Shown here: positions 1 through 4,383 of the stretch, one piece after another
Position numbering within the stretch: the stretch's first letter is position 1
Layout of the letters: each line of letters opens with the position of its first letter
NCBI GenBank assembly: GCA_017609245.1
Contig: JAFCEI010000026.1
Location: 1 to 8,730 of the forward strand
Source of the DNA: Candidatus Woesearchaeota archaeon
Lineage (GTDB): Archaea; Nanobdellota; Nanobdellia; Woesearchaeales; JAFCFN01
Reading direction: 5' to 3'
DNA: 8,730 bases
Notes under the pieces: model-generated
What the model was told of the DNA's origin: nothing
Seen by the model: the letters and a program-made list of their open reading frames with translations, nothing else
The model's database searches: none
Program-made: the position numbers and the translations under genes

Positions 1-1428
1 TGTTATCTGGTCTTCACTTGCATCAATGTCTTTTACTTCAAGTATCCTTGTAACAGCGCTTGTCCCACTACCTTCCTGCAAGATGATTATGTTATCTTCA
101 GCCAAACCAATGTATTCTCCGGTTAGGTTGAATAAATCATCCTGTATGGTGATATTCTCTGAAGGGTTGTTTCCTTCGTAAGGACTAAAGCTGTATACGT
201 CACCATCTCTGTTTGTAAATGTTATCTCTAGTTCATCGCCGCTTCTTTTCAGTTTTGTCAGTTCTTTGCTGCTTGACATCAAGCCTGGGACTGCTGATAC
301 AAAGCTTAGCTTGAATGTTCCAAACAATGGGTCAACAAAGTCTTCACCTATCTCTAGGTATTTCTTTTCATCGTCATCCATGTCTGATGGTGTTACTGTG
401 ATGTTTATCTGATCCAATGCGTCTACATCATCTACATCAACTGTTACACCTTCAAGATCATCTCCATCGATCTCTACCTGTTGGTCACTTCCTTCTGGGA
501 ACACGATTTTTTCGCTACCAACAAACAACTCTACAGAAGCTGTTTCTATAGGAACTGTCTGCATGAAGATCTCGCTGATATAATAATCTCCAGCAACTGT
601 GTCACCTTCTTCAACTTGGTATGCTTTGTCGTTGATCTTTATTGTTGCTTCATCACTGTCTGTGTTAGCACCAACCAGCTCGATTGTATCATCACCGATG
701 GTAACTGATTCACCTACATCAAGAACTCTTGTTACATCAGATGCATAGAATACCAGTTCATCATCGCCTGCTTCCATGTCAGGATCAAATGTAAGTGTTT
801 TTCCAGCGATAACAATCTTTTCATTGTCATCAAGTGCTGTTGCATTTAATGTGTCATCAAATTCGATAACTATCTGATATGCATCATCAGAACTTTGGTC
901 AATGTACAGAACTGGCACTTCATCAGCTGCTGCATCTTCATTAGCAACATAGTCATCTGAATCCAATGCTCCGAAAGCGATTGCATCACCACTTAGCTGG
1001 ATCTCTTGGTCATAATCATAGTCTTCATCATCTGTCTCGTCTGTCACTGTTCCGTCTGCAAGTATTGTTGGCAGGTCATTCTTGTTGATCTTTTCATCAA
1101 CATCGCTTAATGAATCGCCATAGTTCAAGTCACTTGCTGTTCCTTCAATCAATACACTCTCTCCGCTTACTGTTACTGTTTCTGCTGCACCTTCTACAGG
1201 TTCAGTCATCTTTGCCTGCAAACTAGCTGCTATGTCAGTTACACCGATCACGTCAGAACTAGCTGCTGCTGCTCCTACCACTAAGATTGCATCTAAGTCA
1301 CCATCGCTTAAGAATGGTGCTGGGTAGTCGCTTAAGCTTGCTGCTGTTGCTCCCATCACAGTTGCTCCTAGCATTACTGCTCCGGATGACACTGCAGCAA
1401 TCTTTTTTATTGCTTTACTCAGTTTCAT
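1..1428 (-). CDS. S-layer protein, N-terminal 476 codons (C-terminus off the left edge)
   Basis: The frame is open without a stop from the ATG at 1428 to the window edge. The start MKLSKAIKKIAAVSSGAVM is a signal peptide: a basic n-region, a hydrophobic core, and a likely cut near residues 27-30 (GATAAS). Directly after it comes SDYPAPFLSDGDLDAILVVG, then a stretch ending DVIGVTDIAASLQ at about residues 31-70. That pattern is the N-terminal S-layer domain of Methanococcus-, Thermococcus- and DPANN-type S-layer proteins. The rest is very acidic, with D/E-rich beta-strand sequence typical of S-layers, and holds sequons such as NAT and NIT. The family forms the outer paracrystalline coat. The start is fixed by GGAGGTG, a perfect match to the archaeal anti-Shine-Dalgarno, just before ATG. 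Lack of a downstream end prevents judging total length or C-terminal anchoring. Confidence 0.9.
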   Translation of the reverse strand, partial: MKLSKAIKKIAAVSSGAVMLGATVMGATAASLSDYPAPFLSDGDLDAILVVGAAAASSDVIGVTDIAASLQAKMTEPVEGAAETVTVSGESVLIEGTASDLNYGDSLSDVDEKINKNDLPTILADGTVTDETDDEDYDYDQEIQLSGDAIAFGALDSDDYVANEDAAADEVPVLYIDQSSDDAYQIVIEFDDTLNATALDDNEKIVIAGKTLTFDPDMEAGDDELVFYASDVTRVLDVGESVTIGDDTIELVGANTDSDEATIKINDKAYQVEEGDTVAGDYYISEIFMQTVPIETASVELFVGSEKIVFPEGSDQQVEIDGDDLEGVTVDVDDVDALDQINITVTPSDMDDDEKKYLEIGEDFVDPLFGTFKLSFVSAVPGLMSSSKELTKLKRSGDELEITFTNRDGDVYSFSPYEGNNPSENITIQDDLFNLTGEYIGLAEDNIIILQEGSGTSAVTRILEVKDIDASEDQIT

Positions 1429-1430
1429 CT

Positions 1431-1446
1431 AAACACCTCCGTGTTT
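1431..1446 (-). promoter_or_regulatory. S-layer Shine-Dalgarno presented in a hairpin loop
   Basis: In the mRNA sense the sequence reads AAACAC-GGAG-GTGTTT, then AG and the ATG start. The 6-bp stem is perfect, and the tetraloop is the core of the GGAGGTG ribosome binding site. The pairing is seen directly. Whether it folds in vivo, and whether it exposes or hinders the site, is inference. Confidence 0.55.
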
Positions 1447-1458
1447 TTTCTTTTTTCT

Positions 1459-1490
1459 GAGGACTAGAAATTCTTTGTTTGGCTAGCCTC
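1459..1490 (-). promoter_or_regulatory. Second stem-loop in the S-layer mRNA leader
   Basis: In the mRNA sense GAGGCTAG (1490-1483) can pair with CTAGTCCTC (1467-1459), leaving one bulged T and a 15-base A-rich loop. It lies between the 5'-terminal hairpin and the Shine-Dalgarno hairpin. GGCTAGCC at 1481-1488 is also self-complementary, so other pairings are possible. Confidence 0.35.
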
Positions 1491-1517
1491 TTTTTTGTTT
1501 CGTTTTGCGCAAATCTC

Positions 1518-1536
1518 CAGTGTTCTAGCAACACTG
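1518..1536 (-). promoter_or_regulatory. 5'-terminal stem-loop of the S-layer transcript
   Basis: CAGTGTT-GCTAG-AACACTG is a perfect 7-bp stem with a 5-base loop. If transcription starts about 25 bases after the TATA box centred near 1566, the hairpin sits at the very 5' end of the mRNA. In that position it could protect an abundant message from decay. The fold is visible; the role is inferred. Confidence 0.45.
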
Positions 1537-1560
1537 AATAATGATATTTTATATATGACG

Positions 1561-1576
1561 GTTTATAAAAGTTTCG
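1561..1576 (-). promoter_or_regulatory. Promoter (BRE + TATA box) for the S-layer gene
   Basis: On the minus strand CGAAAC is followed by TTTTATAAAC, matching an archaeal BRE (CGAAA-like) plus TATA box. It predicts a start near 1541 and a leader of roughly 110 bases. A second TATA-like run (TATATAAAA, 1547-1556) lies just downstream. It would move the start to about 1526, inside the hairpin, so the first box is preferred. Confidence 0.5.
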
Positions 1577-1733
1577 TTGATTGTATATTGTCAAAACTAT
1601 ATATGAAACTATACCTTTCTTAGTTTACCGACGATATTTTTGTTACTGGTAGGAAGGTACAAAGCGTATGATGCGAGTCTAACAAAATAATCTGACCAAG
1701 GCTGCAGGAAGAAAGTCGAGGAGATAATAAAAG
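1577..1733. other. Non-coding stretch with no recognised gene
   Basis: There is no open frame with archaeal start signals on either strand. The AT-rich segment 1579-1615 contains TATA-like words (ttgtatattg, ctatatatg). The rest (1620-1733) shows no tRNA, rRNA or convincing C/D or H/ACA guide RNA. A decayed gene or the 3' side of a small transcript cannot be excluded. Confidence 0.4.
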
Positions 1734-1755
1734 AAAAGGATGCGGGGAGGAGGAT
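1734..1755 (-). repeat. Second copy of the tRNA-Leu 3' end with its T-tract (att-like repeat)
   Basis: These 22 bases are identical to 1885-1906, which cover the last 15 bases of the tRNA-Leu gene, the TCC after it and part of the T-tract. The two copies are 151 bases apart in the same orientation. Likeness continues weakly inward: this copy has GGTTCTGTATCC where the tRNA has GGTTCGAATCC, so it looks like a decayed T-arm. No matching 5' half of a tRNA precedes it. It may be the footprint of an integration or deletion at a tRNA, or a local duplication. Confidence 0.7.
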
Positions 1756-1865
1756 ACAGAACCAAGTGCAAAATCACTTGACACCTTGTGGGTTTCGCCT
1801 TTGGCTCAAGCCCACTAAAAGTTAAGATTTGCACATCATTAAGTCCACTGCTCACCCTGCTGATA
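1756..1865 (-). ncRNA. Candidate structured RNA segment, unassigned
   Basis: Read on the minus strand, the segment holds several pairings. ACCCT/AGGGT (1865-1849) forms a hairpin with a 7-base loop. GTGCAAATC (1834-1826) can pair with GATTTTGCAC (1775-1766) around an inner stem GTGGG/CCCAC capped by GCC-AAA-GGC. CAAGTG-ATTTTG-CACTTG (1780-1763) is a perfect 6-bp hairpin that competes with the long stem. The inner stem carries CTT-GA opposite GA-AA, resembling a kink-turn with two extra A's. A T-rich run follows the 1734-1755 repeat. No family is recognised; it could be a decayed guide RNA or remnant DNA, and the strand is uncertain. Confidence 0.3.
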
Positions 1866-1881
1866 AGGGTCTTATGAAAAT

Positions 1882-1888
1882 AAAAAAA
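1882..1888 (-). terminator. T-tract terminator after tRNA-Leu
   Basis: Seven T's in the transcript sense start three bases (TCC) beyond the tRNA discriminator base. This is the usual archaeal oligo-T termination signal. Confidence 0.6.
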
Positions 1889-1906
1889 GGATGCGGGGAG
1901 GAGGAT
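1885..1906 (-). repeat. tRNA-Leu 3' end, partner of the repeat at 1734-1755
   Basis: This copy covers the 3' acceptor strand, part of the T-stem and the start of the T-tract of the intact tRNA gene. It is identical over 22 bases to the copy 151 bases away. Because this one belongs to a functional-looking tRNA, it is the likely original (attB-like) copy. Confidence 0.7.
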
Positions 1907-2004
1907 TCGAACCCCCGTAGGCACTAAGCCAACAGGTCCTAAGCCTGTCCCGTTTGGCCATTGCGGCAAGCCTGCTTATGCAGACAAGTCTCCGGCATCC
2001 CCGC
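1892..2004 (-). tRNA. tRNA-Leu (anticodon UAG) with an about 29-base D-arm insertion
   Basis: The acceptor stem GCGGGGA/TCCCCGC is perfect, with discriminator A and no encoded CCA. The anticodon stem ACAGG/CCTGT closes loop CTTAGGA with anticodon TAG, which reads CUA codons. A class II variable arm GGC-TTAGT-GCC and a T-arm GGGGG-TTCGAAT-CCTCC (one G-T pair) complete a leucine tRNA. The gene is 113 bases long, against about 84-88 for the family. The excess is all between the D-stem 5' strand (CCG) and the invariant GG of the D-loop. Without it the D-arm reads CCGGAG+TGGCCAAACGG, a standard leucine D-arm, with G15 able to pair with C48. The gene has its own TATA box and T-tract. Confidence 0.9.
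1961..1989 (-). other. Probable tRNA-Leu intron in the D-loop (non-canonical site)
   Basis: Removing these 29 bases gives a normal leucine D-arm, with the junction between tRNA positions 15 and 16. The segment contains a 6-bp hairpin GTCTGC-ATAA-GCAGGC, as small archaeal introns often do. A textbook bulge-helix-bulge (4-bp helix flanked by two 3-base bulges) could not be drawn. TGCCG occurs twice exactly 29 bases apart, so removal of 1969-1997 would also give a tRNA-like product. That version has the weaker C13/A22 and A15/C48 combinations. Exact borders are therefore unproven. Confidence 0.55.
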
Positions 2005-2026
2005 ATAATTACAAGAATTTAATTGT

Positions 2027-2036
2027 GCTATAAAAA
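2027..2036 (-). promoter_or_regulatory. TATA box of tRNA-Leu
   Basis: TTTTTATAGC on the minus strand is centred about 27 bases before the first base of the tRNA (2004), the expected archaeal spacing. Confidence 0.6.
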
Positions 2037-2037
2037 A
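2032..2037 (-). terminator. T-run after L37e
   Basis: Six T's in the transcript sense lie 8 bases after the L37e stop, with no hairpin. They probably end the LSm-L37e transcript and overlap the tRNA TATA box. Confidence 0.4.
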
Positions 2038-2045
2038 CTATTGAT

Positions 2046-2213
2046 TTATCTCTTCTTTTGCCAAGAATAAGATCTTAGTTTGGAACTGTTTCCGTAGCCG
2101 CAGCTGGAGCACTTTTTTTTCCTGATATGATATGTCCTCTTACCGCAACGCCTGCACTTGATCATGCTGATCTTGCCAGACTTTTTTCCCATAGAAGGAG
2201 TTCCTTTAGTCAT
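2046..2213 (-). CDS. rpl37e: 50S ribosomal protein L37e
   Basis: The 55-residue product begins MTKGTPSMGKKSGKISM and ends SYSWQKKR, the signature of archaeal L37e at its usual length of about 55-60. A zinc finger is formed by Cys20, Cys23, Cys35 and Cys38 (C-x2-C-x11-C-x2-C) around the arginine-rich KRTYHIRKKK. The protein binds 23S rRNA in the large subunit through the zinc ribbon and basic tails. It starts 17 bases after the LSm stop, with a weak GGTG as ribosome site. The LSm-L37e pair is a well-known conserved archaeal gene order, so the two are very likely co-transcribed. Family assignment is secure. Confidence 0.97.
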   Translation of the reverse strand: MTKGTPSMGKKSGKISMIKCRRCGKRTYHIRKKKCSSCGYGNSSKLRSYSWQKKR

Positions 2214-2230
2214 TATGATTCACCAAGATT

Positions 2231-2452
2231 TTACTCAGGGGATATTATGATTATCGTGTCTCCTCTTATGAAGACTGATCCCAGTTTTCTTGTTAGTTCT
2301 CCGTTAACTCTCTCTTCTGCTTCTTCCAAAACTACATTTATGTGGATGTCAAATGCTTTTAGCTTGCCGACAAACTGCTTATTGTTTTTCAGTTCAACAA
2401 CAACTCTTTTGTCTCTTGCTGCATTCAGCATATCTAATGGTCTGTTTTCCAT
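2231..2452 (-). CDS. Sm-like archaeal RNA-binding protein (LSm/SmAP)
   Basis: The 73-residue product has the Sm1 motif at about residues 17-47 (RVVVELKNNKQFVGKLKAFD, then HINVVLEEAEE), with conserved Gly29, Asp35 and Asn39. The Sm2 motif is at 59-72 (SVFIRGDTIIIISPE), with the diagnostic RGD. Length and motifs fit archaeal SmAP1, which forms a heptameric ring binding U-rich RNA, associated with tRNA and RNA metabolism. A strong GGGGG ribosome site (2462-2466) lies 9 bases before ATG. It is first in an operon with L37e, suggesting expression matched to translation capacity. No odd residues are seen. Confidence 0.96.
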   Translation of the reverse strand: MENRPLDMLNAARDKRVVVELKNNKQFVGKLKAFDIHINVVLEEAEERVNGELTRKLGSVFIRGDTIIIISPE

Positions 2453-2503
2453 ATTTAATTACCCCCTTAAACAAATAAAAACAAATATAATATTCTGTAA
2501 TTG

Positions 2504-2512
2504 TTTATAAAT
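2504..2512 (-). promoter_or_regulatory. TATA box of the LSm-L37e operon
   Basis: ATTTATAAA on the minus strand predicts a start near 2482 and a leader of about 30 bases carrying the GGGGG ribosome site. A second AT-rich word (attatattt, 2485-2493) lies too close to the start to leave room for that site. Confidence 0.5.
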
Positions 2513-2525
2513 GTTTGTGTTAGAT

Positions 2526-2533
2526 GTGTTGTT
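2526..2533. repeat. Left 8-bp target-site duplication (GTGTTGTT)
   Basis: It is identical to 2829-2836 and directly abuts the left inverted repeat of the mini-element. Confidence 0.7.
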
Positions 2534-2559
2534 TGTGCTATCACGTTTTTAGTTCGCAT
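2534..2559. repeat. Left terminal inverted repeat of the mini-element
   Basis: It matches the reverse complement of 2803-2828 at 16 of 26 positions. The matches are concentrated in the outer block (T-TG-TATC-C) and the inner block TTCGCAT, as for a transposase-bound bipartite end. Confidence 0.6.
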
Positions 2560-2585
2560 ACATTACATCACTTCAGGTGATATAT

Positions 2586-2803
2586 ATGTATAAACTAAAT
2601 TTTAATAAGCGAGTATGGATTGTCAAACAATATTCAAAGGGAGTTTCTACTTCTAAAATAGCGGTGAGTCAATCTATAACACCAAGAACAGTGCAGATGA
2701 TTGTGAAGACTTATAAAGAGGGCGGCATTATAATGAAGCGAGGCTTCATATGAGTCTAAATTATAAAACTCCTAAAGAGGTATGGGACGAATTAGTTTCG
2801 TGA
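2586..2803 (+). pseudogene. Transposase remnant: N-terminal HTH fragment joined to the C-terminal tail
   Basis: ATG at 2586, 5 bases after AGGTGA, opens a 55-codon frame ending at 2753. It contains FNKRVWIVKQYSKGVSTSKI and then PRTVQMIVKTYKEGG, a helix-turn-helix like those at the N-terminus of archaeal IS481-type transposases. The catalytic DDE core is absent. From 2750, in another frame, MSLNYKTPKEVWDELVS appears, ending at 2803. YKTPxEVW is the usual C-terminal sequence of rve-type transposases. An internal deletion of most of the gene explains the join. The HTH piece keeps a ribosome site and could still be made as a small DNA-binding peptide. Parent family is inferred by eye. Confidence 0.7.
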
Positions 2804-2828
2804 TGCGAAGCAGTTTTGGGATAACAGA
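2803..2828. repeat. Right terminal inverted repeat of the mini-element
   Basis: This is the partner of 2534-2559. It begins ATGCGAA and ends GATAACAGA, directly abutting the right target duplication. Confidence 0.6.
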
Positions 2829-2836
2829 GTGTTGTT
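2829..2836. repeat. Right 8-bp target-site duplication (GTGTTGTT)
   Basis: It is identical to 2526-2533 and directly follows the right inverted repeat. Confidence 0.7.
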
Positions 2837-2850
2837 GTCAAAAGAAAAGA

Positions 2851-2858
2851 TATATAAA
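2851..2858 (+). promoter_or_regulatory. TATA box of the S8e gene (leaderless start)
   Basis: TATATAAA is preceded by purine-rich AAAGAAAAGA, a BRE-like run. Its centre lies about 27 bases before ATG 2882, so the transcript should begin at or next to that codon. This argues against the earlier in-frame ATG at 2867, which would fall upstream of the mRNA start. Confidence 0.65.
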
Positions 2859-2881
2859 TAAGTTGAATGCTTTGTTATACT

Positions 2882-3265
2882 ATGATTATCCAAAAAAGGC
2901 CAAAAAGAAAAGTAAGCGGCGGAAGATACAGGAAAGCTAGAAAGAAGAGGCTTGCTGACCTGGGAAATGTGCCTACCCTTACAAAGGTTGGCAAAGCAAG
3001 AATAAAAACAACCAGAGGAAGAGGAGGAAACCTGAAACAAAAGGCACTGACCGCTGATGTTGCCAATATTTATGATCCTAAAACAAAAAAATATTCTAAA
3101 GCAAAGATATTGTCTGTTGTTGACAATCCTGCAAACAGGCATTATACAAGAAGAAATATCATGACAAAGGGTACAATCATCGACACTGATAAAGGCAAGG
3201 CAAGAGTCACCTCAAGGCCTGGACAGGAAGGTAGTGTCAATGCTGTTCTGATGCAAAATGAATGA
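2882..3265 (+). CDS. rps8e: 30S ribosomal protein S8e
   Basis: The 127-residue product starts MIIQKRPKRKVSGGRYRKAR, with the conserved S8e motif (K-x-S/T-GGR-x5-KKR). It continues with TRGRGGNLKQKALTADVAN, NRHYTRRNIMTKGTIIDTD and RVTSRPGQEGSVNAVL, which match archaeal S8e along its whole length of about 125-130 residues. It is a structural protein of the small subunit, rich in Lys/Arg for 16S rRNA binding. The start at 2882 is preferred over 2867 because it fits both the family N-terminus and a leaderless promoter. The gene overlaps the next one by 8 bases (ATGAATGA), indicating translational coupling. SRP19, often next to S8e in archaea, is not seen here. Confidence 0.97.
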   Translation: MIIQKRPKRKVSGGRYRKARKKRLADLGNVPTLTKVGKARIKTTRGRGGNLKQKALTADVANIYDPKTKKYSKAKILSVVDNPANRHYTRRNIMTKGTIIDTDKGKARVTSRPGQEGSVNAVLMQNE

Positions 3266-3524
3266 GCTTATTGCGTTATTGACTGAAAAAATCCCTGCAG
3301 CAAAACAAGACAATATATTTACATTTCTTCTTTCAATTGTAAAAGAAAACAATATTTCTGAACTTGAGCAGCTGAAAGAACGCATAAACCTGGATATTGG
3401 CTCGTGCCAGAACTGGTTGGATGAGAACAAGGAAGGATCAACAGTCAATGACATCAGAAGAGAGTATGCCAAGAAGCTGGCTCATCTAAAAGATGTCCAG
3501 GAATTAATTAATAACTACTTGTAA
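3258..3524 (+). CDS. Small helical protein of unknown function coupled to S8e
   Basis: The 88-residue product is not recognised. It is predicted by eye to be almost all alpha-helical and coiled-coil-prone: MNELIALLTEKIPAAKQDN, then FTFLLSIVKENNISELEQLK, and a C-terminal RREYAKKLAHLKDVQELINN. There is a single Cys (about residue 50), and no signal peptide, membrane helix or zinc motif. ATG 3258 lies inside the S8e stop region, so it is almost certainly translated by re-initiation and linked to ribosome production. A role as ribosome-associated factor or RNA-binding helper is a guess from position alone. The sequence does not resemble SRP19, the common S8e neighbour. The reading frame is supported by the overlap, the composition and the lack of another feature. 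Confidence 0.8.
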   Translation: MNELIALLTEKIPAAKQDNIFTFLLSIVKENNISELEQLKERINLDIGSCQNWLDENKEGSTVNDIRREYAKKLAHLKDVQELINNYL

Positions 3525-3542
3525 GTAATTAAAATAGTAAGT

Positions 3543-3551
3543 TTTATATAT
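3543..3551 (+). promoter_or_regulatory. TATA box of the 263-residue gene (leaderless start)
   Basis: TTTATATAT is centred about 26-27 bases before ATG 3573. The T-run at 3557-3562 may also end the S8e transcript. Thirteen bases (TTTTATATATGAC) recur exactly at 1547-1559. Confidence 0.5.
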
Positions 3552-3572
3552 GACTGTTTTTTGATAAATCAT

Positions 3573-4364
3573 ATGAAACAACCTGAATTATTTAATGAGT
3601 ATAGTGCTGCAGAAGCTCGTGCAAGACACATGGCTGCACTTGAAGGCGGATGGGCATTTATTCCTGAAGAAGAAAGAGACGCGGCTATTGCTGAATACAT
3701 GGATGATGTTAAAAAGGAGACATTGGAGAACAAGCCTATATTAGATTCATGGATGAAAAAAGTGAAAAATAAAAAAAAGCTTAAAAAGAAAATTGCAAGC
3801 CGTGTCAGGAACAATAAGAAAAATTACGGCATCACTTTCAAGTTGCTTGAAGAGATTGATTTCTTCGGGCTGCAGAATATTTACAGAGGTATTTATAACA
3901 TAAACCAGCCCAAAGACATGCTTGAAGCTAAAAATGCTTTTGAGATTCTTGCCACTTACATGGGCGCTTATTTTGTCAAAAAAGATGACGCATTGTTTGA
4001 CAGTCTTGAGTTTGAGCCATTTGACCGTATAATCGGAAAAATAGACCAGCAGGCATATAGAAGGAATGCAAAGATCAGAACATTAAAGAATATCTGCACT
4101 GGGCCTTTCTCAACTAAAAAGGGCGATCTGAAAGGCAGGATGGTGTCTCTGGATGATGAGGTCAAAAAGGAATTTTTAATATCATTTAAAAAACCTTATC
4201 TGCATTCTTATCAGGAATATAAGGCTGATATCATGGCAAAACGCTGGTCAGACATAAATTATGGATTCGGAGCTTCAGTAGGTTCAGGGTATATCCCTAA
4301 AAACAGGTATGTTGGGGCGATCCATGATGTTATCCAAAACATCTATAGCAAGAATAATAAATAA
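3573..4364 (+). CDS. Conserved-looking protein of unknown function, basic, 263 residues
   Basis: The function is not recognised. The N-terminus (MKQPELFNEYSAAEARARHM, residues 1-20) is followed by an acidic stretch EEERDAAIAEYMDD at 32-45. A very lysine-rich block (KKVKNKKKLKKK, about 62-73) could bind nucleic acid. The rest is mixed alpha/beta with aromatic patches and a C-terminal glycine/tyrosine-rich stretch (NYGFGASVGSGYIPKNRYVG). There is no signal peptide, no membrane helix, and only one Cys. ATG 3573 is chosen over the in-frame TTG at 3561 because the TATA box predicts transcription starting at 3573 and no ribosome site is present. The gene stands alone between the S8e pair and the glycosylase, 19 bases before the latter. 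A DPANN-restricted family is plausible but unproven. Confidence 0.8.
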   Translation: MKQPELFNEYSAAEARARHMAALEGGWAFIPEEERDAAIAEYMDDVKKETLENKPILDSWMKKVKNKKKLKKKIASRVRNNKKNYGITFKLLEEIDFFGLQNIYRGIYNINQPKDMLEAKNAFEILATYMGAYFVKKDDALFDSLEFEPFDRIIGKIDQQAYRRNAKIRTLKNICTGPFSTKKGDLKGRMVSLDDEVKKEFLISFKKPYLHSYQEYKADIMAKRWSDINYGFGASVGSGYIPKNRYVGAIHDVIQNIYSKNNK

Positions 4365-4383
4365 GTTTTGATTTCTTTTATCT

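Larger units (their letters stand above)
2534..2828 (+). mobile_element. 295-bp miniature deletion derivative of a DDE insertion sequence
   Basis: The element is bounded by imperfect 26-bp inverted repeats starting TGTG and by a perfect 8-bp target duplication. Inside are only the first 55 codons of a transposase with a helix-turn-helix domain and its last 17 or so codons, in another frame. It is therefore an internally deleted copy that could move only with a transposase supplied in trans. HTH type, end sequence and duplication length suggest an IS481- or IS3-like (rve integrase) parent, but the family is inferred. It lies between the LSm and S8e promoters without interrupting either, leaving the S8e TATA box 22 bases beyond its right end. 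Confidence 0.7.

Noticed and set aside
481..708. 75-codon plus-strand open frame inside the S-layer region
   Set aside because: It is a shadow of the S-layer gene on the other strand, Cys-rich and without a domain or ribosome site.
1668..1696. Possible C/D box guide RNA on the plus strand (ATGATGC ... CTGA)
   Set aside because: Only one C-like and one D-like box 17 bases apart are seen, with no C'/D' pair and no closing terminal stem.
1756..1837. Bona fide H/ACA guide RNA
   Set aside because: The kink-turn-like element is on one strand and the well-placed ACA is on the other, and the ACA spacing is 17 bases instead of 14-16. It is kept only as an unassigned structured segment.
1756..1860. 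A second complete tRNA gene ending in the 1734-1755 copy
   Set aside because: The best 5' acceptor candidate (GCAGGGT) leaves two mismatches with the 3' strand, and no D-arm or anticodon arm can be drawn.
1679..1969. 96-codon minus-strand open frame across the tRNA
   Set aside because: It reads through the tRNA, its T-tract and the repeat; composition is unlike a protein and no ribosome site is seen.
2867..2881. Earlier in-frame ATG for S8e (adds MLCYT)
   Set aside because: It would lie upstream of the transcription start predicted by the TATA box at 2851-2858, has no ribosome site, and the extra residues are not part of the S8e family N-terminus.
3561..3572. TTG start four codons before the 263-residue gene
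   Set aside because: The TATA box spacing predicts the mRNA beginning at ATG 3573, and TTG has no ribosome site.
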